12,019 nucleotides of DNA from Omnitrophica WOR_2 bacterium RIFCSPHIGHO2_01_FULL_52_10 (GTDB taxonomy: Bacteria; Omnitrophota; Gorgyraeia; Zapsychrales; Zapsychraceae), in the NCBI GenBank assembly GCA_001805565.1, contig MHGM01000004.1, forward strand, positions 1 to 12,019, in the 5' to 3' direction. Below are positions 1 to 5,807 of the stretch, piece after piece. Every line of letters begins with the position of its first letter. The first letter of the stretch is position 1. A program made the translations under genes and the position numbers. The notes below the pieces were generated by a model. The model was not told the origin of the DNA. It worked only from the letters and a program-made list of their open reading frames with translations, and searched no databases.

Positions 1-31
1 CCTCGGACAATATCTCCAATATTTCGTCCAT
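1..31 (-). CDS. Start of an unidentified gene, truncated by the window edge
   Basis: Only the first ten codons (MDEILEILSE) lie in the window, so the product cannot be named. The ATG at 31-29 shares one base with the TGA stop (33-31) of the upstream coiled-coil gene, a TGATG junction typical of translational coupling. An AAGGAG Shine-Dalgarno sequence lies about 6 nt before the ATG, inside the end of the upstream gene. The start is supported by the ribosome binding site and the overlap; the identity is unknown. Confidence 0.6.
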   Translation of the reverse strand, partial: MDEILEILSE

Positions 32-936
32 CAATGACTCCTTTTTTGAATTTTTTCTTGCAACGAAAATATCCGGCCTTTTAGATCCTTGTTTTCTTTC
101 TCCAGCCGCTCTACGGATCCGCGAAATTGCGCCTCAAAAAGAGGAACATTGGCGTCCGCGGGAGAAGAGCTTAGTTCCATCTCCAGCTGCGCTATTCTTT
201 GCTGAAGCTGTTCCCTGCGCGCTTCCTTCTGACGGATGTTCTGCCAGACCGGCCCCGGCAGATCCCCCAGGCCTTGTCCCATCATGGCAAACTCCGGCGA
301 CGCTTTAAGAAGCTTTAACCGGTTTTCCAGCAAAATATTCTCCTGCTTCAAGCATTCCAGTTCATAGCCGGTCCCGCCGGGTTGCTTCTTTAATTCTTCC
401 GCTTCGCCGGCCAGCTGTTTTTCTTCAATGGTATTCTGTTCAAGTTCTTTCTGTATTTCCGCAAGCTGAAGATCCCGCGCCTGCTGCTTTCCCGGCCGGG
501 CCAGCTCCTGGAGCCTTAGCTCGATCTCAAGTTGTTTTTTCTGATATTGCATGTCATAAGATTGTAACAGCCGCAGGCTTTGCGGCTGGCCGGGTTGCGT
601 CGCCTTCTTTATCCTTTGTTCCAGCCCTTCCTGGCCACGGGCCTGTTTTTTCTCCACTGCCCCCGCCGCGGCACGGGCTTGCCTGACTTTTTCCTGAAGG
701 TCCAGAAATTCGCGCCTCAATGACTCTGCCTGCGGGACAAGTTCTTCGTTCTGCCGCAACTGGGACTGGATTTGCTCTTTGACCACGCGCAGCTCGCCGG
801 AACCTTCATTGGGATCAAGCAACGATCCCGGTTCCACCAGTTCCTCGGCCGGCGCGTCGGTCTGGGCGTGAACGTCAAGGGACACCAGCGATATCGCCGC
901 CCCTAATATAAAGATTATGATTATTTTCTTAGGCAT
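31..936 (-). CDS. Exported coiled-coil protein of unknown function
   Basis: The 301-residue product begins with a short basic start and a hydrophobic stretch (MPKKIIIIFILGAAISLVSL) ending near VHAQ at residues 22-25, a plausible Sec signal peptide with cleavage after the Ala of HAQ. From about residue 45 to the end it is almost entirely charged and heptad-like (rich in E, Q, K, L and R), so it should form long coiled coils, broken by a Gly/Pro-rich stretch around residues 185-190 and another near 215-230. There is no catalytic motif that I recognise. It could be a periplasmic scaffold or cell-envelope spacer, but no named family is supported. The ATG at 936 is chosen because it gives the signal peptide. 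No Shine-Dalgarno precedes it, and a consensus -10 box lies only about 12 nt upstream, so the mRNA may be leaderless. The stop overlaps the next gene by 1 nt, suggesting co-transcription. Confidence 0.8.
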   Translation of the reverse strand: MPKKIIIIFILGAAISLVSLDVHAQTDAPAEELVEPGSLLDPNEGSGELRVVKEQIQSQLRQNEELVPQAESLRREFLDLQEKVRQARAAAGAVEKKQARGQEGLEQRIKKATQPGQPQSLRLLQSYDMQYQKKQLEIELRLQELARPGKQQARDLQLAEIQKELEQNTIEEKQLAGEAEELKKQPGGTGYELECLKQENILLENRLKLLKASPEFAMMGQGLGDLPGPVWQNIRQKEARREQLQQRIAQLEMELSSSPADANVPLFEAQFRGSVERLEKENKDLKGRIFSLQEKIQKRSH

Positions 937-947
937 GGTTGTTGTTT

Positions 948-976
948 ATTATACAGACTCCTCTTAACTGCGGCAA
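948..976 (-). promoter_or_regulatory. Sigma70-type promoter of the coiled-coil gene
   Basis: Read on the minus strand, TTGCCG (976-971) and a perfect TATAAT (953-948) are separated by exactly 17 bp. Transcription would start near 941, leaving a leader of only about 5 nt before the ATG at 936. This is the best -35/-10 match noticed in the window. Confidence 0.65.
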
Positions 977-1031
977 GATGAAAAGCGGCAGATTTCTAAG
1001 GGCGAGACGGGGTACATTAATTGGGGAAGTC

Positions 1032-1148
1032 CTAATGCTGCAGGCCGAATTTAAATCCGTATTCGGTCGTGTTATTGTCCGGCTCAAGGCCGCTAACGGC
1101 GGCACCGTTACCGATGGCGGCGGTCACTTCTACAAATTTAACATTCCT
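1032..1148 (-). pseudogene. Possible 3' remnant of a gene (C-terminal beta-strand-like peptide)
   Basis: The 38 codons between an in-frame TGA (1151-1149) and a TAG (1034-1032) read as a protein-like peptide containing AAVSGLEPDN and ending TEYGFKFGLQH. The alternating polar/aromatic ending resembles the last strand of an outer-membrane barrel protein. No start codon or ribosome binding site fits, and the frame overlaps the 3' end of the metallopeptidase gene. It may be the tail of a gene lost when the neighbouring operon arrived, or merely a chance open stretch. Confidence 0.25.
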
Positions 1149-1807
1149 TCATTCTCGCGAAGCCAGGTTTGGGCATTTTTGTAATCCGGATACATCGTTT
1201 TCACCTTGTTCCAGAAACGCCGGGAGTGGTTCTTGTGGGGAAGATGGGCCAATTCGTGGACAACCACGTAATCGATCACCCGCATCGGCGCCATGACCAG
1301 CCGCCAGCTGAAATTTAAACGGTCATTGGGCGCGCAGGAGCCCCAGCGCCTGTTGGCGCAGGTAATGTTGACCGAGTTATACGCAAGGCCAAAGCGTTGC
1401 GCCCACCATTCGACGCGCGCGGCGATGATCTTCTTCGCCTCCTTTTTGTACCATTCGATAAAAAACGCGCGGCCGCGGCTTCGCTGTTTCTCATTCAAGA
1501 TAAAACCATCCCGCAAATCAAGCGGCTCCTGGGTGTCATTTTGGACTTCCAGCGGGTAGGATTTCCCCAGAAAAAGGAACTCCTCACCGCTGACGAATTC
1601 CTTTTGCTTTGCTTGCGGCCTTTTGCGCAATCGGGCAAGGGTGCGCTTGATCCAGCCGGTATTCTTGCCGACAAACTGTTCAATAGTATCGAGCGGGGTA
1701 TGCGCCGGAGCGCGGACAACCAACGTGGCATCGGAGCCGATCATCAGGGCGATCGTCCTGCGTTTTGACCGGATCAATTTGTACGGCTTAATGGCGGGAT
1801 TACTCAA
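1130..1807 (-). CDS. YgjP-type zinc metallopeptidase (DUF45/M48-like)
   Basis: This 225-residue protein belongs to the YgjP/DUF45 metal-dependent hydrolase family, cytoplasmic zinc proteins with a gluzincin-like active site. The core motif HELAHLPHKNH at residues 184-194 supplies the two His of HExxH (H184, H188), the catalytic Glu185, and the family's NH dyad with H194 as likely third ligand. The conserved RWGSC (154-158) and the FSW segment (166-168) precede it as usual, and the N-terminal RSKRRTIALMI is also typical. Length is normal and no residue is missing. The start is a TTG at 1807 that overlaps the TGA of the toxin gene by 4 nt. No strong Shine-Dalgarno is visible, so translation probably depends on coupling. 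The natural substrate of the family is not established; its place directly behind a toxin-antitoxin pair is discussed as a finding. Confidence 0.88.
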   Translation of the reverse strand: MSNPAIKPYKLIRSKRRTIALMIGSDATLVVRAPAHTPLDTIEQFVGKNTGWIKRTLARLRKRPQAKQKEFVSGEEFLFLGKSYPLEVQNDTQEPLDLRDGFILNEKQRSRGRAFFIEWYKKEAKKIIAARVEWWAQRFGLAYNSVNITCANRRWGSCAPNDRLNFSWRLVMAPMRVIDYVVVHELAHLPHKNHSRRFWNKVKTMYPDYKNAQTWLRENEGMLNL

Positions 1808-2061
1808 TTGTATATATTCTTTCTGTGACCAATGCGCGCGATGATAATAAGGATTTCTTTTTCGGCTATCTTATAAATGACCCGAAAATCTCCGATCCGG
1901 TAACGCCATAATCCCTGGAATTCACCCCCCAAAGCTTTGCCTAAACCTTTGGGGTCTTTGGCGAGATATTTTTCGATCTTATCAAGGATCCGTTTGCACG
2001 TTGGCCGGGCGACCTTTCCCAGGTCTTTTTCCACGCTGTCTAAATAAACGACCTTATGCAC
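1804..2061 (-). CDS. RelE/ParE-family toxin of a type II toxin-antitoxin pair
   Basis: This is a compact basic protein of 85 residues. The segment from about residue 38 to 80 fits the RelE/ParE fold: a Gly-rich turn, GLWRYRIGDFRVIYKI (50-65), then a strand and the closing IGHRKNIY (77-84). RelE members cleave mRNA on the ribosome and ParE members poison gyrase. The WRYR..DFRVIY and GHR..IY pattern is nearer the RelE/YafQ-like mRNA interferases, but the sequence alone does not settle the target. It starts with GTG at 2061, overlapping the TAA of the antitoxin gene by 8 nt, and its TGA overlaps the TTG start of the metallopeptidase. An AGGA lies about 9-10 nt before the GTG. Antitoxin first, toxin second with overlap is the standard order that keeps toxin output low. 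Confidence 0.9.
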   Translation of the reverse strand: MHKVVYLDSVEKDLGKVARPTCKRILDKIEKYLAKDPKGLGKALGGEFQGLWRYRIGDFRVIYKIAEKEILIIIARIGHRKNIYN

Positions 2062-2272
2062 CTAAACGCTTCCTCATTTCCTGGCTCGAAAGAACTTTAC
2101 TTTTAGGATCATTGAACCGGTCTTTGGCAATCTGGGCATCTTCGTACTCCGTAAAATAATGTCGCAGCGCTTCTTCGACATAGAATTTCTCGGCGCGATG
2201 CGTCCCTTTCGCCAGCTTGGTCAATTTTTCCACCAAGGATTCATCCAGGCGGAATGCCTTTAATATATTCAT
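2054..2272 (-). CDS. Ribbon-helix-helix antitoxin (RelB/DUF6290-like)
   Basis: The 72-residue protein has an N-terminal ribbon-helix-helix DNA-binding domain: strand MNILKAFRLD (1-10), helix SLVEKLTKLAKGT, and helix AEKFYVEEALRHYFTEYED up to about residue 45. An acidic then basic tail follows (KSKVLSSQEMRKRLG), of the kind that wraps around RelE toxins. It should neutralise the downstream toxin and repress its own operon as a dimer. The start at 2272 is preceded by GAAAGGAG, about 7 nt away; a second ATG 4 nt upstream is out of frame. It is the first gene of the operon and sits behind a good promoter with duplicated GTATAAC motifs. Family assignment is firm at the fold level and less so at the subfamily level. 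Confidence 0.88.
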   Translation of the reverse strand: MNILKAFRLDESLVEKLTKLAKGTHRAEKFYVEEALRHYFTEYEDAQIAKDRFNDPKSKVLSSQEMRKRLGA

Positions 2273-2315
2273 TCATCGCTCCTTTCGTTAAGGTTAACGC
2301 TTTCACTACACCCTA

Positions 2316-2344
2316 AGTATAACATTGTATAACAAAGTAATCAA
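2316..2344 (-). promoter_or_regulatory. Toxin-antitoxin operon promoter with repeated operator-like motif
   Basis: On the minus strand, TTGATT (2344-2339) and TATACT (2321-2316) are separated by 17 bp, giving a start near 2309 and a leader of about 37 nt. GTATAAC occurs twice on the plus strand, at 2317-2323 and 2327-2333. The copies are 10 bp (one helical turn) apart and cover the -10 box and the adjacent spacer. This is where an autoregulating RHH antitoxin dimer would be expected to bind. Confidence 0.6.
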
Positions 2345-2472
2345 TATATAAATAGCGGGTAAATAGCGTGTTGATAAAGGGAGAACCGAGCGGCGGTTGA
2401 AACCAGAACTGCCGTAGGGGAATTGCCTCAAAGATAACCGAACGAACTTAAACTGTCAAATGCTTTTCAGCG

Positions 2473-2514
2473 AACAACTAACACCTATCACCTGTCAGCT
2501 ATAACCTCTCTACT
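2473..2514. repeat. Degenerate tandem heptamer repeat, locus A
   Basis: Six consecutive 7-bp units, each ending in CT (AACAACT, AACACCT, ATCACCT, GTCAGCT, ATAACCT, CTCTACT), run from the intergenic space into the stop codon of the CPXCG gene. The rest of the gap between 2273 and 2509 holds the toxin-antitoxin promoter and no gene that I can support. Confidence 0.6.
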
Positions 2515-2695
2515 CGTTCTCTTGACGTACATTCACCGAAAACTCTCCGAGTCTGTCCTTGCGCACCGTAAAAACGATCGGCCGGCAACAAATCTCGCAG
2601 TCCTCAACATATTCCTGCGACCCGGCGGAAGCGTCGATGACAACCTCAATTGCCTGGCCGCAGTAAGGACGGAAAACTTCTTCAGTATCGCCCAT
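2510..2695 (-). CDS. CPXCG-motif cysteine-rich small protein with first Cys changed to Arg
   Basis: A 61-residue protein that aligns by eye with the CPXCG-motif cysteine-rich family, small putative zinc-ribbon proteins of unknown role. The family hallmark (an acidic N-terminus, a CPYCG knuckle, D.SAGSQEYVEDC, then CCRPI) is all present except the first Cys. Here the knuckle reads F-R-P-Y-C-G, with a CGT Arg codon where TGT Cys is expected. The later Cys in EDCEICCRPI are intact. The ATG at 2695 overlaps the TGA of the upstream hydrolase in a TGATG junction; a TTG one codon earlier is an alternative start. A Shine-Dalgarno is not obvious, which fits coupling to the hydrolase gene. Loss of one of the four usual metal ligands may alter or abolish zinc binding. 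Confidence 0.8.
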   Translation of the reverse strand: MGDTEEVFRPYCGQAIEVVIDASAGSQEYVEDCEICCRPIVFTVRKDRLGEFSVNVRQENE

Positions 2696-3516
2696 CAATA
2701 TTCGCGGTTAAATTGTTCAAAAAATTTTAAAGCTTTCGTAACATTGGCCGGGTTCTTGTGAAATCCGCCGTGACCTGTGGTCAAGTCCTGGATAAAAAGC
2801 TCGACGATCCCGCCATTGGCCTCGATCCATTCTTTGGCCCTGGCCATGCCTTCGCATCCGTCCCGGTCGGGGTTCGGGTCTTTTCCGCCGCAAAATAATA
2901 TCCAGTGGGTCCCGGTGAACGGTCTATGGCCGAATTGTTCACGGTCAATGGCGCGGTTGACGAGAAAATCCCGGGAAGCGCCGCCGGCATTGGCAATGAT
3001 CAAAGGGAAAAAATTGTTTCGCGTATACCGGTCCAGGGCCACGACACCATAAATATTGGCGGCGCCGCGGCTGAAACCATGAAACAAAAGTTTTCTCTGT
3101 GTCAGCCCTTCTTTACGCAAGGCATTTTCGATCACGGCGTATAATTCCTGCGGCGAATAATAGTCTTTCGCCTCATCACCCAGGCCGAACCACCATTGCA
3201 CGGCCAACAGGCCAAAGCCTTTGCGGGAAAGTTCCAGGGACCAGGCCGCGTAATCCTTAAAGGCCCAGCCCGCGCGGCCGTGAAGAGAAACCACGACCGG
3301 AGCATTTTCCTGCGGGGAAAGAAAGAGGTAAAAACTCCGGCCGTCAAAGGTCTCGACGACCTTTCCGCCCTTGGCGATAAAATCCTGATATTCTTCCGGA
3401 TTGACCCTTTGGGCCTTCGCGATAAGCTCCGTTGCTCCCTTGCCCGCGGGATCCGCCGCGGCACTGGCGCTGACCGCCGCCGCCAAAAACACCACAAGTA
3501 ACAATTTCATGCGCAT
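2695..3516 (-). CDS. Exported alpha/beta hydrolase (prolyl-oligopeptidase/esterase-like)
   Basis: The 273-residue product starts with a clear signal peptide (MRMKLLLVVFLAAAVSASAA, cleavage near residue 21), so it should act outside the cytoplasmic membrane. The alpha/beta hydrolase core follows: strand VVVSLHG with oxyanion-hole HGR at 79-81, nucleophile elbow GFSRG with Ser149 (147-151), a likely acid at Asp213 in GGKDPN, and His249 in TGHGG. This is a complete Ser-Asp-His set for a secreted esterase or peptidase, but the substrate cannot be told from sequence. Two ATGs (3516 and 3510) fit, and neither has a strong Shine-Dalgarno; the upstream one is used here. It follows pabC by 55 bp, a gap holding a perfect palindrome, and overlaps the CPXCG gene by 1 nt. 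Confidence 0.78.
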   Translation of the reverse strand: MRMKLLLVVFLAAAVSASAAADPAGKGATELIAKAQRVNPEEYQDFIAKGGKVVETFDGRSFYLFLSPQENAPVVVSLHGRAGWAFKDYAAWSLELSRKGFGLLAVQWWFGLGDEAKDYYSPQELYAVIENALRKEGLTQRKLLFHGFSRGAANIYGVVALDRYTRNNFFPLIIANAGGASRDFLVNRAIDREQFGHRPFTGTHWILFCGGKDPNPDRDGCEGMARAKEWIEANGGIVELFIQDLTTGHGGFHKNPANVTKALKFFEQFNREY

Positions 3517-3568
3517 ATAATTCGGGTTACGGTGGGTGTCTGGAGATCTTCATGTCAGGGCCCAGTCC

Positions 3569-3592
3569 AATTCAACCGGCGCCGGTTGAATT
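3569..3592. repeat. Perfect 24-bp palindrome across the pabC stop codon
   Basis: AATTCAACCGGC is followed directly by its exact reverse complement. The pabC TGA (3574-3572) lies inside it. As RNA it could fold as a 10-bp stem with a GCGC loop, but no T-tract follows on the minus strand, so it is not a classic intrinsic terminator. Confidence 0.7.
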
Positions 3593-4408
3593 CCGTCGGC
3601 ACCTAATTAGTTGCCTGTGTAATTGTTTGGTGACCGGGCCAGGTTCGCCGGTACCGATCGGTTTTGAACCAAGGCGGGTCAAAGGCATGATTCCGATGAG
3701 CGCGTTGGTGAGGAAGGCTTCGTCCGCCTCAAAAATATCCCGCGCGCTAAGCGTTTTGGCCGCGCAGCGCAACTTTAGCCGGCGCGCGCGCTCCAAGACC
3801 ATTTGCCGCGTCACCCCGGGCAGACAGCCGCTTGTTACCGGCGGGGTGAAAAGACAATTATCTTTGACCAGAAAAATATTGGTGCGGCTGCCTTCGACCA
3901 GCTCATTTTTGCGATTGACCAGAAGCGCTTCGTCAAATCCGGCCGCGCGCGCCTGCCGCAGACGTTCGCGAAAAATCGCGTAATCGAGCGATTTGATGGG
4001 GACCGGCGTTTGCCGACGGTGGCCGTTGGCCAGGATCGCTTTGAATCCTTCTTTGTATTGCCGGGCGGTGGGCGGTTGGAGCGGCTCGCAAAGAATCGCG
4101 CAGTGCACACGCCCCGCCTTTTGCCACAGCATGACCCGCACGCGGGCATCAGTGGAAAGATTGACCCTCAACAATTGCCGGATATTCGCACGGATCGTTG
4201 GATACGACACCGGCCGGGTGAGATTCAAAACTTTCAAACCGCGCGACATTCGCTGTAAATGAACTTCGAGCAGATCGATCTTACCCTTTCGCACGCGCAT
4301 CGTCTCAAAAACACCCTTGGCCTTAAAAACGCCGGGGGTGAGCGATTCCAACAGCGAAGGTTTCGCTGCCACCCATTTACCGTCGAGCCAAATGATTGGT
4401 TTGTGCAT
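3572..4408 (-). CDS. pabC: Aminodeoxychorismate lyase (class IV PLP aminotransferase fold)
   Basis: The 278-residue enzyme converts 4-amino-4-deoxychorismate to p-aminobenzoate and pyruvate for folate synthesis. It has the fold-type IV PLP signature: the Schiff-base Lys139 in PIKSLDY (137-143), Glu172 in NELVEGSRTNIF (168-179), and the phosphate-binding SGCLPGVTR (193-201). The N-terminal GVFETMRV block (32-39) is also typical. D-amino acid or branched-chain aminotransferases share these motifs, so pabC rests mainly on overlap with pabB. The start is the ATG at 4408, because an AAAGGAG lies 5-6 nt upstream and the conserved sequence begins there; the frame is open another 41 codons upstream, but that part lies within pabB and has unlike composition. 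It overlaps the pabB end by 32 nt. The last residues are encoded by the palindrome at 3569-3592. Confidence 0.88.
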   Translation of the reverse strand: MHKPIIWLDGKWVAAKPSLLESLTPGVFKAKGVFETMRVRKGKIDLLEVHLQRMSRGLKVLNLTRPVSYPTIRANIRQLLRVNLSTDARVRVMLWQKAGRVHCAILCEPLQPPTARQYKEGFKAILANGHRRQTPVPIKSLDYAIFRERLRQARAAGFDEALLVNRKNELVEGSRTNIFLVKDNCLFTPPVTSGCLPGVTRQMVLERARRLKLRCAAKTLSARDIFEADEAFLTNALIGIMPLTRLGSKPIGTGEPGPVTKQLHRQLIRCRRNSTGAG

Positions 4409-5807
4409 AACTCCTTTGTTTCTCCAGGCACATTCGCAGAGCCCTGGCCTTGACGAGCGTCTCCTCATACTCGCCCTCGGGCGTTGAATCGGCCACAATG
4501 CCGCCGCCAACCTGAAAATGGATCTTTTCACCGCAATGGAGCAGTGTCCGGATCAAAATGTTGAGGTCCATATTTCCCGCGAAATCAATGTAGCCCATTG
4601 AGCCGGTGTAGGGCCCGCGGTGGGTGGGTTCCAGCTCTTCGATAATTTCCATCGCGCGGATCTTCGGACAGCCGGTAATGGAGCCGCCGGGAAAACACGC
4701 CTCGATTAAGTCAAAACAATCTTTGTCGTGGCGCAACATGCCTTCCACGGACGAGGTCGCCTGAAAAACGTATTTGTATTCTTCGATCGCGCGCATCTCT
4801 TTAACGCGCACCGATCCGTAATCGCACACCTTGCCGAGGTCATTGCGCTCCAGGTCCGTGATCATCAAAAGCTCGGCCTTGTCTTTGGCGCTTTGCTCGA
4901 TCTCGCTGCGCAGGCGCCGGTCTTCGGAAAGCTCCCGGCCGCGCGGCCGCGTGCCTTTCATCGGCCGGGTCTGGACTTTGCCGTCACGCAAACGCAAGAA
5001 CATCTCCGGCGAATTGCTGATGAGCTTCAGCGCGCCCGCGTCAAAATAACCGCCGAAGGACACGGGTGACAACTGGCGCAAGACGCGGCAGATCTCCAGC
5101 GGGTCCGCGTTCTCCCCGGCCGTGTCGCAGGTGAATCTTTGCGAGAGGTTCAATTGGTAAATGTCCCCGGCCGCGATGTGATCCAAAACTTTTCGAATGG
5201 TGGCGAGGTATTCGTCTTTCGTAAAATTCGACGCGAGATCGCCCGGGCTCTTAAAGGGGGACACAATACTTAATTCATCGGGAATTAAGTATTGTGTCCC
5301 CCTTTTGAATGGCCGGGCAAGGGCGCGCTCGATATCTTCCAAACGCGCGGCCGCGCGCTTTTCCCGCAGCGCTTTATTTTTCTCCGGTAGTCCGTTGGAG
5401 GTCACGTAAAGTTTCTTGTGCAGATGATCAATGGTCAAGACGCGATCGTAAAATCCCCACACCGCGTCGGGCAAGTTCAGATCGTCTTTGGCGCGAGCAG
5501 GGATCTTTCCCTGGTACAACCCGTAATCGTACCCTAAATATCCGACGATGCCGCCGGCAAAAGGAGTCAACGTCTGCTGGCTGGCTTCAGAATATCGCGC
5601 GTAGCGCTTCTTCAGTAAACTCAAAGTATTTTTGCCGCTGGCCTTAAATACTTCAAAAGGATCAAAGCCGACAAACGAATACCTTCCCTGCCCCTGATCG
5701 AAACGAGAGCTGTCCAAACAAAACAAATACGGCTCTTGTCGAAACCGCGCGCACAATTCCAGCGCGTCAACGGCAAAATCGTAAGTTTTGGTGAGCAGAA
5801 CCGACAT
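4377..5807 (-). CDS. pabB: Aminodeoxychorismate synthase component I, with in-frame palindromic insert
   Basis: The 476-residue chorismate-binding enzyme replaces the 4-OH of chorismate with an amino group, using ammonia usually supplied by a PabA/TrpG amidotransferase. Catalytic-domain motifs are intact: GDIYQLNLSQRF (214-225), PMKGTRPRG (282-290) with Lys284 (the PabB-type Lys; anthranilate synthases have Ala here), LMITDLERNDLGK (314-326), and FPGGSITGCPKIRAMEII (372-389). The N-terminal domain (1-165) carries GGIVGYLGYDYG (85-96). Between the domains, codons about 168-185 are encoded by a 53-bp palindrome, apparently inserted without breaking the frame. No pabA is in the window, so the partner must lie elsewhere or free ammonia is used. 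The ATG at 5807 overlaps the TAA of the DUF2156 gene by 1 nt. TrpE is the alternative, made unlikely by Lys284 and by the pabC neighbour. Confidence 0.92.
   Translation of the reverse strand: MSVLLTKTYDFAVDALELCARFRQEPYLFCLDSSRFDQGQGRYSFVGFDPFEVFKASGKNTLSLLKKRYARYSEASQQTLTPFAGGIVGYLGYDYGLYQGKIPARAKDDLNLPDAVWGFYDRVLTIDHLHKKLYVTSNGLPEKNKALREKRAAARLEDIERALARPFKRGTQYLIPDELSIVSPFKSPGDLASNFTKDEYLATIRKVLDHIAAGDIYQLNLSQRFTCDTAGENADPLEICRVLRQLSPVSFGGYFDAGALKLISNSPEMFLRLRDGKVQTRPMKGTRPRGRELSEDRRLRSEIEQSAKDKAELLMITDLERNDLGKVCDYGSVRVKEMRAIEEYKYVFQATSSVEGMLRHDKDCFDLIEACFPGGSITGCPKIRAMEIIEELEPTHRGPYTGSMGYIDFAGNMDLNILIRTLLHCGEKIHFQVGGGIVADSTPEGEYEETLVKARALRMCLEKQRSYAQTNHLARR
5253..5305. repeat. 53-bp near-perfect palindrome inserted in pabB
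   Basis: Two perfectly complementary 24-nt arms (5253-5276 and 5282-5305) surround a 5-nt loop, ATCGG. Each arm contains GGGGGACACAATACTTAATT or its complement. On the pabB strand only the frame actually used is free of stops; both others meet a TAA or TGA. CCGGGC flanks the element as a direct repeat (5243-5248, 5313-5318), which may be chance. Its form resembles REP-type palindromes mobilised by RAYT transposases and the in-frame palindromic elements of Rickettsia. The arm sequence seems familiar to me from repeats near RAYT-like transposases, but I cannot verify that here. Confidence 0.85.

Noticed and set aside
939..1184. Plus-strand reading frame of 81 codons between the coiled-coil and peptidase genes
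   Set aside because: It starts in the promoter of the divergent gene, has no ribosome binding site, overlaps the peptidase 3' end and has no recognisable similarity.
4409..4531. 41-codon N-terminal extension of pabC
   Set aside because: It lies within pabB in another frame, is Arg-rich and unlike the family, and the ATG at 4408 has its own strong Shine-Dalgarno.
4377..5807. Anthranilate synthase component I (trpE) instead of pabB
   Set aside because: The active-site motif is PMKGT with Lys284, as in PabB, rather than PIAGT, and the overlapping neighbour is pabC, not trp genes.
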